The position numbers and the translations under genes were made by a program. From Polaribacter sp. SA4-12 (lineage in GTDB: Bacteria > Bacteroidota > Bacteroidia > Flavobacteriales > Flavobacteriaceae): a DNA stretch of 64,000 bases. A model generated the notes under the pieces. The model ran no database searches. It saw only the letters and a program-made list of their open reading frames with translations, and was not told where the DNA came from. Shown in pieces: positions 29,493 through 39,725 of the stretch; positions within the stretch are counted from its first letter, which is position 1; every line of letters starts with the position of its first letter. The stretch lies in assembly GCF_002163675.1 (NCBI RefSeq), contig NZ_CP019334.1, forward strand, positions 3,887,501 through 3,951,500, in the 5' to 3' direction.

Positions 29493-30818
29493 ATGATGAA
29501 TTTTATTAATAGATTAAAAGAAATTTTTAGCATTGAAGAATTAAAGAATAAAATTCTTCTAACTATCGGTTTAATTGCTGTATATCGTTTTATGGCTGCT
29601 GTTCCATTACCTGGAATAGACCCATTACAATTGTCAGCTTTAAAAAGTAGCGCTGAAGGTGGTCTTTTAGGATTATTGAATGCATTTACAGGAGGAGCAT
29701 TTGCTAGAGCGTCAGTAATGGCACTTGGTATTATGCCATATATTTCTGCTTCTATTGTAGTTCAGTTAATGGGAATTGCGGTTCCTTATTTACAGAAACT
29801 ACAAAAAGATGGAGAAAGTGGACGTAAAAAAATTACACAAATAACTAGATGGTTAACTATCGGTATAACTTTGGTACAAGCACCAACGTATATTACTGCT
29901 ATTAAAACTCAGTTTGGTTTAGGACCAGAAGCATTTTTGGTAACTGGTCCAACTTTTTGGGTATCATCAATCATTATTTTAACTGCAGGAACAATTTTTG
30001 CAATGTGGTTAGGAGAGCGTATTACAGACAAAGGTGTTGGTAATGGTATTTCATTATTAATTACAGTTGGTATACTCGCTAATTTTCCAGCAGCATTTTT
30101 ACAAGAATTTGTTGCAAAAACAACAAATGCTGGAGCTGGTGGAATTATGATGGTTTTAATTGAAATCATTGTTTGGTTTGTAGTAATTTTATTAACTGTG
30201 CTATTAGTCACTGCTGTTCGTAAGATTGCAGTACAGTATGCCAGAAGAACAGTTGCAGGGAACGTACAAAATGTTGCAGGATCAAGAGATTATATCCCTT
30301 TGAAATTAAATGCAGCAGGAGTTATGCCTATTATATTTGCACAAGCAATTATGTTTTTACCAGTTGCTTTGGCTCAAAGGTTTCCATTTATGGCAAGCTT
30401 ACAAGATATGAATGGTCTTGGTTATAATGTTATTTTTGCACTTTTAATTATCATTTTTAGTTATTTCTATACTGCTATTACTATTCCAACGAATAAAATG
30501 GCAGAGGATTTAAAAAGAAGTGGTGGATTTATTCCAGGTATTAGACCTGGGAAAGACACAGCAGATAGATTAGATTCTGTTTTATCTAGAATTACGTTTC
30601 CAGGATCGTTATTCTTAGCAGCATTATCTATATTACCAGCAATTGTAGGCCAGTTTGGAGTACAACAAAGTTGGGCTATGTTTTATGGTGGTACATCATT
30701 AATAATTATGGTTGGAGTTGCAATTGATACGTTGCAACAAATTAACTCTTATTTATTAAATCGTCATTATGATGGATTAATGAAAGCAGGGAACAGCAAC
30801 AGAAAATCAAATAAATAA
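29493..30818 (+). CDS. secY: protein translocase subunit SecY
   Basis: 441 residues with ten hydrophobic segments. SecY is the channel of the Sec translocon in the cytoplasmic membrane. [18 protein letters not shown], the TM7 and plug regions and the cytoplasmic [30 protein letters not shown] loop are characteristic. There are two adjacent ATG codons; either could start. The adenylate kinase and map genes that follow secY in other phyla are absent; infA comes one base later. Confidence 0.98.
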   Translation: MMNFINRLKEIFSIEELKNKILLTIGLIAVYRFMAAVPLPGIDPLQLSALKSSAEGGLLGLLNAFTGGAFARASVMALGIMPYISASIVVQLMGIAVPYLQKLQKDGESGRKKITQITRWLTIGITLVQAPTYITAIKTQFGLGPEAFLVTGPTFWVSSIIILTAGTIFAMWLGERITDKGVGNGISLLITVGILANFPAAFLQEFVAKTTNAGAGGIMMVLIEIIVWFVVILLTVLLVTAVRKIAVQYARRTVAGNVQNVAGSRDYIPLKLNAAGVMPIIFAQAIMFLPVALAQRFPFMASLQDMNGLGYNVIFALLIIIFSYFYTAITIPTNKMAEDLKRSGGFIPGIRPGKDTADRLDSVLSRITFPGSLFLAALSILPAIVGQFGVQQSWAMFYGGTSLIIMVGVAIDTLQQINSYLLNRHYDGLMKAGNSNRKSNK

Positions 30819-30819
30819 T

Positions 30820-31035
30820 ATGGCTAAACAATCAGCAATTCAACAAGATGGAACTATTACAGAAGCATTATCTAATGCTATGTTTCGTGTCGAATTAGAA
30901 AATGGACATATTGTAACGGCTCACATTTCTGGTAAAATGCGTATGCATTATATCAAATTATTACCTGGAGATAAGGTGAAATTAGAAATGAGCCCATATG
31001 ATTTATCAAAGGCAAGAATTACTTACAGATACTAA
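30820..31035 (+). CDS. infA: translation initiation factor IF-1
   Basis: 71 residues, one OB (S1) fold. IF-1 occupies the A site during initiation. [70 protein letters not shown] core is intact (key motif [12 protein letters not shown] at about 19-30). It lies one base after secY and 18 bp before rpmJ. Confidence 0.98.
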   Translation: MAKQSAIQQDGTITEALSNAMFRVELENGHIVTAHISGKMRMHYIKLLPGDKVKLEMSPYDLSKARITYRY

Positions 31036-31053
31036 AAAAACAAAACAAAACAG

Positions 31054-31170
31054 ATGAAAGTTAGAGCATCAGTTAAAAAGAGAAGTGCCGACTGCAAAAT
31101 AGTTCGCAGGAAAGGTAGATTATACGTAATTAATAAACAAAATCCTAGATTTAAACAAAGACAAGGGTAA
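31054..31170 (+). CDS. rpmJ: 50S ribosomal protein L36 (zinc-free form)
   Basis: 38 residues, ATG at 31054-31056, TAA at 31168-31170. It begins MKVRASVKK and ends NPRFKQRQG, as in all L36 proteins, but only one cysteine remains (SADCKIV), so the zinc site of the C+ type is absent. Its stop overlaps the rpsM ATG by one base (TAATG). L36 binds domain VI region of 23S rRNA and assembles late. Confidence 0.95.
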   Translation: MKVRASVKKRSADCKIVRRKGRLYVINKQNPRFKQRQG

Positions 31171-31535
31171 TGGCAAGAATAGCAGGTATTGATATTCCAA
31201 AGAATAAAAGAGGAGTTATCGCTTTAACTTACATCTTTGGTATAGGAAGCAGCAGAGCAATTAAAGTTCTAGCAGAAGCAAAAGTAGATGAGAGCATTAA
31301 AGTTCAAGATTGGACAGATGATCAAATCGCAGCAATTAGAGAACAAGTAGGATCTTTCACAATTGAAGGAGAATTACGTTCTGAAGTACAGTTGAACATC
31401 AAACGTTTGATGGATATCGGTTGTCAAAGAGGAATTCGTCATAGACTTGGTCTTCCATTAAGAGGACAAAGAACTAAGAATAACTCTCGTACAAGAAAAG
31501 GTAAGAGAAAAACTGTAGCTAACAAGAAAAAATAA
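31170..31535 (+). CDS. rpsM: 30S ribosomal protein S13
   Basis: 121 residues. S13 forms bridges from the 30S head to L5 and contacts P-site tRNA by its basic tail. [62 protein letters not shown] are conserved. It begins on the last base of rpmJ. A 76-bp gap with an AT-rich nested hairpin (31556-31584) follows. Confidence 0.99.
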   Translation: MARIAGIDIPKNKRGVIALTYIFGIGSSRAIKVLAEAKVDESIKVQDWTDDQIAAIREQVGSFTIEGELRSEVQLNIKRLMDIGCQRGIRHRLGLPLRGQRTKNNSRTRKGKRKTVANKKK

Positions 31536-31555
31536 GTTAGACAAAGTAATCAAGA

Positions 31556-31584
31556 TCTAATAATAGTTTAACTATAAAATTAGA
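31556..31584 (+). promoter_or_regulatory. AT-rich nested hairpin between rpsM and rpsK
   Basis: TCTAAT / ATTAGA encloses ATAGTT-T-AACTAT (outer arms 31556-31561 and 31579-31584). The symmetry is clear but all pairs except two per stem are A-T, so stability is low. Role unknown. Confidence 0.3.
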
Positions 31585-31611
31585 AAACTAAATTACTAAA
31601 ACTGAAAAATT

Positions 31612-31995
31612 ATGGCAAAAGCAAGTTCAAAAAAGCGTAAAGTAATAATTGAAGCTATTGGAGAGGCGCATGTAACTGCATCCTTTAATAACATCATTAT
31701 TTCTTTAACAAATAAAAAAGGTGACGTTATTTCTTGGTCATCTGCAGGTAAAATGGGTTTTAGAGGTTCTAAAAAGAATACTCCATATGCAGCTCAATTA
31801 GCAGCAGAAGATTGTGCAAACGTTGCAAAAGAAGCAGGTTTACGTAAAGTAAAAGTTTATGTAAAAGGACCTGGTAATGGTAGAGAATCAGCAATCAGAT
31901 CTATCCACAATGCAGGAATCGAAGTAACTGAAATTATTGATGTTACACCTATTCCTCATAATGGATGTCGTCCACCAAAGAGAAGAAGAGTATAA
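31612..31995 (+). CDS. rpsK: 30S ribosomal protein S11
   Basis: 127 residues. S11 forms the mRNA exit platform with S7. [71 protein letters not shown] and the end [14 protein letters not shown] are diagnostic. An 82-bp gap with a stable hairpin separates it from rpsD. Confidence 0.99.
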   Translation: MAKASSKKRKVIIEAIGEAHVTASFNNIIISLTNKKGDVISWSSAGKMGFRGSKKNTPYAAQLAAEDCANVAKEAGLRKVKVYVKGPGNGRESAIRSIHNAGIEVTEIIDVTPIPHNGCRPPKRRRV

Positions 31996-32011
31996 TTAAA
32001 TATTTTAACTT

Positions 32012-32061
32012 GATGGGAATCAGATTATCGAAGGAGAAAGCCTTAATTCATAATCCCCATC
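32012..32061 (+). promoter_or_regulatory. hairpin leader directly upstream of rpsD
   Basis: GATGGG (32012-32017) pairs with CCCATC (32056-32061) and GATTAT (32023-32028) with ATAATC (32050-32055), leaving a 5-base bulge on one side only; inside is AAGG / CCTT. It ends 16 bases before the S4 start codon. S4 represses its own mRNA in other phyla, so this is a candidate S4 operator; that is inference. Confidence 0.5.
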
Positions 32062-32077
32062 TATAACACAAAAAGAA

Positions 32078-32683
32078 ATGGCAAGATATACAGGACCAAA
32101 AACAAAAATTGCTCGTAAATTTGGCGAGGCAATTTTTGGAGAAGATAAAAACTTCGAAAAAAGAAATTTCCCTCCAGGACAGCATGGAAATGCTAGAAGA
32201 AGAGGTAAGAAATCTGAATATGCAACTCAATTAATGGAGAAGCAGAAAGCTAAATATACTTATGGTATTTTAGAGCGTCAATTCAGTAACTTATTCAAAC
32301 AAGCATCTTCTGCTTCAGGAATTACAGGTGAAATTTTATTACAATTATGTGAATCTCGTTTAGATAACGTAGTTTACAGAATGGGTGTTTCTAACTCTAG
32401 AAGTGGAGCTCGTCAATTAGTTTCTCACAGACACATTACTGTTAACGGTGAAATCGTTAACATTCCATCTTATAGTTTAAAAGAAGGAGATGTTGTTGCT
32501 GTAAGAGAAAAATCTAAATCTTTAGTTGCTATTGAAAGTGCATTGGCATCTAACAGCAATGTATTTGAATGGTTAACTTGGAATAATGATACTAAAACTG
32601 GAACTTTTGTAAAAGTACCAGCTAGATTACAGATCCCAGAAAACATCAAAGAACAATTAATCGTAGAATTATATTCTAAGTAA
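32078..32683 (+). CDS. rpsD: 30S ribosomal protein S4
   Basis: 201 residues. S4 starts assembly of the 30S body. It is the zinc-free type: [21 protein letters not shown] with no N-terminal Cys cluster. [39 protein letters not shown], and the S4 RNA-binding domain [38 protein letters not shown] (about 93-130) follow. It is preceded and followed by structured intergenic RNA. Confidence 0.99.
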   Translation: MARYTGPKTKIARKFGEAIFGEDKNFEKRNFPPGQHGNARRRGKKSEYATQLMEKQKAKYTYGILERQFSNLFKQASSASGITGEILLQLCESRLDNVVYRMGVSNSRSGARQLVSHRHITVNGEIVNIPSYSLKEGDVVAVREKSKSLVAIESALASNSNVFEWLTWNNDTKTGTFVKVPARLQIPENIKEQLIVELYSK

Positions 32684-32701
32684 TAATTTAATCATATTGA
32701 G

Positions 32702-32756
32702 ATTCAGCCAAAGGGTCTATTTGTATTCTTCATACTTATAGACCGCGCAACTGAAT
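32702..32756 (+). promoter_or_regulatory. symmetrical structured RNA upstream of rpoA
   Basis: Three coaxial stems: ATTCAG / CTGAAT (32702-32707, 32751-32756), then a 6/6 internal loop, GGTCTAT / ATAGACC (32714-32720, 32738-32744), a TT/TT internal loop, and GTAT / ATAC closing a 5-base loop. All pairs are perfect. It ends 20 bases before the rpoA ATG and has no T-run, so it is not a terminator. Confidence 0.55.
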
Positions 32757-32776
32757 AACAATTAAAAAGAAGAAAT

Positions 32777-33769
32777 ATGGCAATTTTAAATTTTCAAAAG
32801 CCCGATAAAGTAATAATGATTGAATCTACAGATTTTTCTGGTAGATTTGAATTCAGACCCTTAGAACCTGGGTTTGGTTTAACTGTAGGTAATGCTTTAA
32901 GAAGAGTATTATTATCTTCTTTAGAAGGATTTGCAATTACATCATTAAGAGTTGACGGAGTTGAACATGAGTTTTCTACTGTTCCTGGAGTAGTAGAAGA
33001 TGTTACAGAAATTATCTTAAACTTAAAACAAGTACGTTTTAAGAAACAAATAGATGAAACTGATAGAGAAACTGTTTCTGTTTCAGTATCTGGTCAAGAG
33101 CAGTTTACTGCTGGAGACTTACAGAAATTTATCTCTGGTTTTCAAGTATTGAACCCAGATTTAGTAATCTGTAATATGGATAAATCTGTAAAATTAAATG
33201 CAGAAATTACCATTGAAAAAGGTAGAGGATTTGTACCTGCGGAAGAAAATAAAAAAGCTTCTGCACCAATAGGAACAATCTTTACTGATTCTATCTACAC
33301 ACCAATTAAGAATGTTAAGTATGCAATCGAAAATTTCCGTGTAGAGCAAAAAACGGATTATGAAAAATTAGTTTTCGATATCGATACTGATGGATCAATC
33401 AATCCTAAAGATGCATTAACAGAAGCTGCTAAAATTTTAATCCACCACTTTATGTTATTCTCTGATGAGCGTATCACTTTAGAGGCAGATGAAATTGCAC
33501 AGACAGAAACATATGATGAAGAATCATTACACATGCGTCAGTTATTAAAAACTAGATTAATCGATATGGATTTATCTGTTAGAGCTTTAAATTGTTTAAA
33601 GGCTGCAGAAGTAGATACATTAGGAGATTTAGTTTCTTTTAACAAAAGTGATTTAATGAAATTTAGAAACTTTGGTAAAAAGTCATTAACAGAACTAGAA
33701 GAATTAGTTATTGTTAAAGGTTTAAGTTTTGGAATGGATTTAACAAAATACAAATTAGATAGAGATTAA
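32777..33769 (+). CDS. rpoA: DNA-directed RNA polymerase subunit alpha
   Basis: 330 residues. The N-terminal domain dimerises and nucleates the core enzyme: [36 protein letters not shown] (about 24-59) and [24 protein letters not shown] are conserved. The C-terminal domain that contacts UP elements and activators is present ([41 protein letters not shown]). It lies between rpsD and rplQ, the canonical alpha-operon place. Confidence 0.99.
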   Translation: MAILNFQKPDKVIMIESTDFSGRFEFRPLEPGFGLTVGNALRRVLLSSLEGFAITSLRVDGVEHEFSTVPGVVEDVTEIILNLKQVRFKKQIDETDRETVSVSVSGQEQFTAGDLQKFISGFQVLNPDLVICNMDKSVKLNAEITIEKGRGFVPAEENKKASAPIGTIFTDSIYTPIKNVKYAIENFRVEQKTDYEKLVFDIDTDGSINPKDALTEAAKILIHHFMLFSDERITLEADEIAQTETYDEESLHMRQLLKTRLIDMDLSVRALNCLKAAEVDTLGDLVSFNKSDLMKFRNFGKKSLTELEELVIVKGLSFGMDLTKYKLDRD

Positions 33770-33829
33770 TTTTTCATATTTTGCTCCTCAAAATGAGTAG
33801 ATGCAAGATGAAACAATAAAACAAAGGTC

Positions 33830-34303
33830 ATGAGACACGGTAAAAAACACAATCATCTAGGAAGAACAACTTCGCACAGAAAAGCGATGTTAGCTAATAT
33901 GTCTTGTTCTTTAATAGAACACAAACGTATTAATACAACAGTGGCAAAAGCAAAAGCTTTAAGAGTTTTTGTTGAACCATTAATTACAAAGTCTAAAAGT
34001 GATACAACCCACAATAGACGTATTGTATTTTCTTATTTACGTGATAAATATGCAGTTACAGAATTATTCAAAGAAATTTCTGTAAAAGTAGGAGACAGAC
34101 CAGGAGGTTACCTTCGTATTATCAAATTAGGAAATCGTCAAGGAGATAATGCTCCTATGGCAATGGTAGAATTAGTTGATTACAACGAAATCTATAATCC
34201 TAATGGTAAAAAAGCAAAGAAAACTACTCGTAGAGGAAAAAGCAAAAAAGCTGATTCTGCACAAGTAGAAGGAACTGCAACAGAAGAAAAATCTGAAGAA
34301 TAA
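33830..34303 (+). CDS. rplQ: 50S ribosomal protein L17
   Basis: 157 residues: the L17 core ([61 protein letters not shown]) plus a flavobacterial C-terminal extension of about 40 residues, first basic ([16 protein letters not shown]) then acidic. It ends the ribosomal cluster and is followed by a strong terminator. A small nested hairpin (33781-33806) sits in the short gap before it. Confidence 0.98.
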   Translation: MRHGKKHNHLGRTTSHRKAMLANMSCSLIEHKRINTTVAKAKALRVFVEPLITKSKSDTTHNRRIVFSYLRDKYAVTELFKEISVKVGDRPGGYLRIIKLGNRQGDNAPMAMVELVDYNEIYNPNGKKAKKTTRRGKSKKADSAQVEGTATEEKSEE

Positions 34304-34326
34304 AAAATGAAAATTTTTTAAAATAT

Positions 34327-34364
34327 AAAAAAAGGGATAAACGTTTACGTTTATCCCTTTTTTT
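34327..34364 (+). terminator. terminator of the ribosomal protein/rpoA operon
   Basis: 17-bp perfect stem (34327-34343 with 34348-34364) with GGGATAAACG / CGTTTATCCC core, a TTTA loop, and a T-tract forming the 3' end of the stem. The carA promoter element begins two bases later. Confidence 0.9.
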
Positions 34365-34365
34365 A

Positions 34366-34373
34366 TATTTTTG
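34366..34373 (+). promoter_or_regulatory. promoter -7 element of carA, abutting the rplQ terminator
   Basis: TATTTTTG is an exact match; the -33 position (34344-34346) is TTT and lies in the terminator loop. The carA ATG is 25 bases downstream. The arrangement copies that at rpsJ/rplC. Confidence 0.55.
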
Positions 34374-34397
34374 CATTAACTAACACAACAACTATCA

Positions 34398-35504
34398 ATG
34401 AAATATCAAACACGCAAAAGGGCTTTAGTTTTATTAGCAGATGGAACAATTTTTTACGGAAAATCTGTTGGAATTGAAGGCACTTCTACAGGAGAAATCT
34501 GTTTTAATACAGGTATGACAGGTTACCAAGAAATATTTACTGACCCATCTTACTTTGGTCAATTAATGGTTGCAACAAATGCACATATTGGTAATTATGG
34601 AGTTAATAATAAAGAAGTAGAATCTGATGGAATTAAAATATCAGGCTTAATTTGTAGAAATTTTAGCTTTAATCATTCAAGAGTAGATTCTGATGGTAAT
34701 TTAAAAGATTGGTTTGCTGAACATAATTTGGTCGCTATTTCCGATGTTGATACAAGAGCATTAGTCGCTTATATTAGAGATAATGGAGCTATGAATGCAA
34801 TTATTTCTACTGATGTAGATAATATTGATGCTTTAAAGAAACAATTGTCTGAAGTACCAAGTATGGAAGGTTTAGAATTGGCTTCTAAAGTATCAACTAA
34901 AGAACCTTATTTGGTAGGAGATGAAAATGCTGAAATTAAAATTTCTGCTTTGGATATCGGTATTAAAAAGAATATTTTAAGAAACTTAGCTAAAAGAGGA
35001 GCTTGTATTAAAGTTTTTCCATATAATTCATCTTTTGAAGATTTAGCATCTTTTAACCCTGACGGGTATTTTATTTCAAATGGTCCTGGTGATCCTGAAC
35101 CATTAGTTGATGCACAACAAGTAGCTAAAGAAATTATAAAAAGAGATTTACCTTTATTTGGTATCTGTTTAGGACATCAAGTAATTGCGTTAGCAAACGG
35201 GATTTCTACTTATAAGATGCACAATGGTCATAGAGGTATAAACCATCCTGTTAAAAATTTATTAACTGGTAAAGGTGAAATCACTTCCCAAAATCATGGT
35301 TTTGCGATTAGTAGAGAAGAAACTGAAGCTAGTGAAAATGTTGAGATTACTCATGTACATTTAAATGATCATACTGTTGCAGGTATTCGTTTAAAAGACA
35401 AGAATACATTTTCTGTACAATATCATCCAGAAGCTAGTCCAGGACCACATGATTCTGAATATTTATTTGATCAATTTATAGAAAATATTAAAGGAGCAAA
35501 GTAA
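34398..35504 (+). CDS. carA: carbamoyl-phosphate synthase small subunit
   Basis: 368 residues. CarA hydrolyses glutamine and passes ammonia to CarB for pyrimidine and arginine synthesis. The N-terminal CPSase domain starts ALVLLADGTIFYGKSVG and has NTGMTGYQEIFTDPSYFGQL. The class I amidotransferase domain contains the nucleophile motif LFGICLGHQV (Cys about 256) and the His/Glu pair in QYHPEASPGPHD. carB is not adjacent here. The tRNA-like or pyrimidine-regulated leader seen elsewhere is absent; the leader is only about 20 nt. Confidence 0.98.
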   Translation: MKYQTRKRALVLLADGTIFYGKSVGIEGTSTGEICFNTGMTGYQEIFTDPSYFGQLMVATNAHIGNYGVNNKEVESDGIKISGLICRNFSFNHSRVDSDGNLKDWFAEHNLVAISDVDTRALVAYIRDNGAMNAIISTDVDNIDALKKQLSEVPSMEGLELASKVSTKEPYLVGDENAEIKISALDIGIKKNILRNLAKRGACIKVFPYNSSFEDLASFNPDGYFISNGPGDPEPLVDAQQVAKEIIKRDLPLFGICLGHQVIALANGISTYKMHNGHRGINHPVKNLLTGKGEITSQNHGFAISREETEASENVEITHVHLNDHTVAGIRLKDKNTFSVQYHPEASPGPHDSEYLFDQFIENIKGAK

Positions 35505-35586
35505 TTTATATCGTAACTTAAGCTTTGTTGGTCGAATGTTTTTGGTCATTCATATATTCTTTAATGCTTAGTTATATTTAAAATAC

Positions 35587-35662
35587 TATCTTTGAATGGT
35601 GATGTAAAAATCACATTCTTTTTCATAGCAATTTCCCACTCATTCTGTGAGTGGGTTTTTTT
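35587..35662 (+). ncRNA. possible small RNA between carA and eno
   Basis: TATCTTTG (35587-35594) fits the -7 consensus, though the -33 TTG is missing. It is followed by a hairpin GTGAT-GTAAAA-ATCAC (35599-35614), an unpaired U-rich linker, and a terminator CCCACTCA / TGAGTGGG (35635-35642, 35648-35655) with a 7-T tail. The product would be about 65 nt. The terminator could also simply end the carA transcript. Confidence 0.35.
35635..35662 (+). terminator. intrinsic terminator downstream of carA
   Basis: 8-bp GC-containing stem CCCACTCA / TGAGTGGG, 5-base loop, seven T residues. Confidence 0.85.
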
Positions 35663-35773
35663 ATTTACCCAAATTATTCTTAGCAAACGTTTTCGTAATT
35701 AATCTAAGACAAACTATAAAATGCCTTAGACATTTCGTAATTTAGCAATCGTAACTAGAAGATTTAAAATTAA

Positions 35774-37078
<1,305 letters not shown>

Positions 37079-37100
37079 GAAAAATTCTTTCTTAAAAACA

Positions 37101-37130
37101 AAACCTCATAAGAAATTATGAGGTTTTTTT
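37101..37130 (+). terminator. terminator of eno
   Basis: Stem AAACCTCATA / TATGAGGTTT (37101-37110, 37117-37126), 6-base loop, T-run. Confidence 0.9.
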
Positions 37131-37213
37131 TATGGAATTCATACATAAATTAAGGTTATCTTAATATATCTAAAATCTATTAGAACAACCTTTCAAAATA
37201 CTGTAAAATATCT

Positions 37214-37221
37214 TATCTTCG
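37214..37221 (+). promoter_or_regulatory. promoter -7 candidate of gltA
   Basis: TATCTTCG, one mismatch from TAnnTTTG, with TTC 19 bp upstream. It lies 34 bp before the gltA ATG. Confidence 0.35.
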
Positions 37222-37254
37222 TAGCACTAAACAACACGAAAAAACCATCACCAA

Positions 37255-38541
37255 ATGTCAGATACGGCTAAATTAATAATAGGAGATAAATCTTACGAAT
37301 TTCCACTAGTAAAAGGAACAGAAAATGAAGTTGCCATTAATATTAAAACATTAAGAGCAGCAACAAATGGAGTGATAACTATTGACCCTGGTTATAAAAA
37401 TACTGGTTCTTGTGAAAGTGCTATTACTTTTTTAGACGGAGAAAAAGGAATTTTACGATATAGAGGTTATTCTATTGAAGAATTAGCTAAAAAAGCAGAT
37501 TTTTTAGAAGTATCTTATGCTTTAATATTTGGAGATTTACCTAATGAAAAACAATTAGATAAATTTAAGAAAGATATTAAGGATCATTCATTGGTAGATG
37601 ATGATGTTAGAAAAATTTTGGAAGCATTTCCAAAGACAGCACATCCAATGGGAGTTTTGTCTTCATTAACGAGTGCTTTAACAGCTTTTAATCCAGCTTT
37701 TGTTAATATTCACTCTGAAGAAGACATGTATCAAGCTGTCGTTAGAATTTTGGGTAAATTTCCAATATTAGTTGGTTGGACAATGCGTAAGAAAAAAGGA
37801 TTACACTTAAATTATGGAAGAAAATCTTTAAGTTATGTAGAAAACCTTATGTACTTAATGTTTAAACAGCCTAATGAAGATTTTGAAATGAATCCTGTCA
37901 TTAAAAATGCATTAGATAAATTATTAATTTTGCATGCAGATCACGAACAAAACTGTTCTACATCTACTGTAAGAATAGTAGGTTCTTCTCATGCAGGTTT
38001 ATTTGCTTCTCTTTCTGCAGGAATTTCTGCACTTTGGGGACCATTACATGGTGGAGCAAATCAAGCCGTTTTAGAAATGTTAGAAGCTATTAAAGCTGAC
38101 GGTGGAGATACTAAGAAATACATGGCTAAAGCGAAGGATAAAAATGATCCTTTCCGTTTAATGGGATTTGGACATAGAGTTTATAAAAATTTCGACCCTA
38201 GAGCTAAAATTATTAAGGCAGCAGCAGATGAAGTTTTAAATGACTTAGGTGTTGATGATCCTATTTTAGAAATAGCAAGAGGATTAGAAAAAGAAGCATT
38301 AAGTGATCCTTATTTTGTTGAAAGAAAATTATATCCTAATGTAGATTTCTATTCAGGTATTATATACAGAGCTATGGGGATTCCTGTAGAAATGTTTACT
38401 GTAATGTTTGCTTTAGGACGTTTACCTGGTTGGATTGCACAATGGAAAGAAATGCGTCTTAACAATGAGCCAATTGGTAGACCACGTCAAATTTATACAG
38501 GAGAAAATTATAGAGAATTTACAGAGTTAAATAAAAGATAA
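37255..38541 (+). CDS. gltA: citrate synthase (type II)
   Basis: 428 residues. It condenses oxaloacetate and acetyl-CoA at the entry of the TCA cycle. The N-terminal extension (about 1-40) is typical of the hexameric type II enzymes of Gram-negative bacteria. TIDPGYKNTGSCESAITFLDGEKGILRYRGY-type start, catalytic His in LHADHEQNCSTSTVR (about 226) and HGGANQAVLEML, and MGFGHRVYKNFDPRA followed by the catalytic Asp in NVDFYSGI are all present. A terminator separates it from the next gene. Confidence 0.98.
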   Translation: MSDTAKLIIGDKSYEFPLVKGTENEVAINIKTLRAATNGVITIDPGYKNTGSCESAITFLDGEKGILRYRGYSIEELAKKADFLEVSYALIFGDLPNEKQLDKFKKDIKDHSLVDDDVRKILEAFPKTAHPMGVLSSLTSALTAFNPAFVNIHSEEDMYQAVVRILGKFPILVGWTMRKKKGLHLNYGRKSLSYVENLMYLMFKQPNEDFEMNPVIKNALDKLLILHADHEQNCSTSTVRIVGSSHAGLFASLSAGISALWGPLHGGANQAVLEMLEAIKADGGDTKKYMAKAKDKNDPFRLMGFGHRVYKNFDPRAKIIKAAADEVLNDLGVDDPILEIARGLEKEALSDPYFVERKLYPNVDFYSGIIYRAMGIPVEMFTVMFALGRLPGWIAQWKEMRLNNEPIGRPRQIYTGENYREFTELNKR

Positions 38542-38566
38542 TTTTTATTATATTTACAAAAAAAAC

Positions 38567-38593
38567 AAAGCTTCATAATTTTATGAAGCTTTT
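38567..38593 (+). terminator. terminator of gltA
   Basis: Stem AAAGCTTCATA / TATGAAGCTTT with ATTT loop and T-run; it lies 15 bp before the next gene. Confidence 0.85.
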
Positions 38594-38608
38594 TTTATCC
38601 CTACATAT

Positions 38609-39523
38609 ATGTTAAAACTAAATATTAAAAACGAAACTTCAAGATTAAGAGCCGTAATTTTAGGAACAGCACAAAGTAATGGAAGTGTTCCTAAAGTAGA
38701 AGATTGTTACGACCCTAAGAGTGTTGAGCATGTTTTATCTGGTACGTATCCTAAAGAGGAAGATATGATTTTAGAAATGGAAGCTTTAGCTGCCGTTTTT
38801 AAAAAATATAATGTTCAGGTTTTTAGACCAGAAGTAATTGAGAATTATAATCAAATATTTTCTAGAGATATTGCTTTTGTAATTGATGACATCTTTATTG
38901 AAGCTAATATTCTTCCTGATAGAGAAAGGGAATATAAAGCTCTAGGAGAAATAATTTATCAAATAGATCCAGAAAAGGTTGTTGTTTTACCAGAAGAATG
39001 TCATGTAGAAGGTGGTGATGTTATGCCTTGGAATGATTATCTTTTTATTGGAACTTATTCTGGTAGTGATTATGCAGATTATATAACTGCACGTACAAAT
39101 ATTGATGCAGTAATTGCTTTACAAGAATTATTTCCTAATAAAAAAGTTAAGTCTTTTGAATTAAGAAAATCGAATACGAATGCAAAAGAAAACGCATTGC
39201 ATTTAGATTGTTGTTTTCAGCCTATAGGAAAAGATAAAGCAATTCTTCATAAAAACGGTTTTTTAGTTGAAAGTGAATATGAATGGCTGGTTAATTTCTT
39301 CGGAAAAGAAAATGTTTTTGAAATTACGAAAGAAGAAATGTACAATATGAATAGTAACGTTTTTTCAATTTCTGAGGAAGTTATCATTTCAGAAAAAAAC
39401 TTTATTAGATTAAACACATGGTTAAGAAATAATGGCTTTACTGTAGAAGAAGTTCCTTATGCTGAAATAGCCAAACAAGAAGGTTTATTACGCTGTTCTA
39501 CTTTACCATTGATAAGAGATTAA
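38609..39523 (+). CDS. arginine deiminase / dimethylarginine dimethylaminohydrolase-like enzyme
   Basis: 304 residues of the guanidino-group-modifying (pentein) fold. Members hydrolyse or transfer groups on arginine derivatives. The catalytic set is visible: acidic motif in EECHVEGGDVMPWND (about 131-145), His in ENALHLDCCFQPIG (about 198) and the C-terminal nucleophile Cys in LLRCSTLPLIRD (about 297). Flavobacteria often carry this gene beside citrate synthase. Substrate is not fixed by the sequence: arginine, citrulline precursors or methylated arginines are options. A 16-bp stem-loop lies 77 bp downstream. Confidence 0.82.
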   Translation: MLKLNIKNETSRLRAVILGTAQSNGSVPKVEDCYDPKSVEHVLSGTYPKEEDMILEMEALAAVFKKYNVQVFRPEVIENYNQIFSRDIAFVIDDIFIEANILPDREREYKALGEIIYQIDPEKVVVLPEECHVEGGDVMPWNDYLFIGTYSGSDYADYITARTNIDAVIALQELFPNKKVKSFELRKSNTNAKENALHLDCCFQPIGKDKAILHKNGFLVESEYEWLVNFFGKENVFEITKEEMYNMNSNVFSISEEVIISEKNFIRLNTWLRNNGFTVEEVPYAEIAKQEGLLRCSTLPLIRD

Positions 39524-39564
39524 GTTCGGTTTTTTGCCTTTCTTATTAGTGAAAATGTTAAATT

Positions 39565-39583
39565 ATTTTTTTTGTAAGTAGCT
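39565..39583 (+). repeat. direct repeat A, left copy
   Basis: ATTTTTTTTGTAAGTAGCT recurs with one mismatch at 45601-45619, on the far side of the glycosyltransferase pair. Confidence 0.45.
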
Positions 39584-39600
39584 TTTATAATAAATAAAGT

Positions 39601-39638
39601 CTCTAAATAATAAGTTGTCTGTAACTTTTTATTTAGAG
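39601..39638. terminator. stem-loop downstream of the deiminase-like gene
   Basis: 16-bp inverted repeat with one mismatch (39601-39616 with 39623-39638, CTCTAAATAA / TTATTTAGAG core) and a 6-base loop. The following sequence is only moderately T-rich on either strand. It separates the convergent deiminase-like and glycosyltransferase genes. Confidence 0.55.
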
Positions 39639-39697
39639 ATTTTAAATTTTAAGATTGTCTGATAGATTTAATTATTCTAATAATAAAGCATAACTAA

Positions 39698-39716
39698 CAA
39701 CGCTTATCATCAATCA
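39698..39716 (+). repeat. direct repeat B, left copy
   Basis: CAACGCTTATCATCAATCA, followed by an A-run and ACT, ending at the stop codon of the large glycosyltransferase gene. It recurs with one mismatch at 45565-45583. Confidence 0.5.
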
Positions 39717-39725
39717 TAAAAAAAA

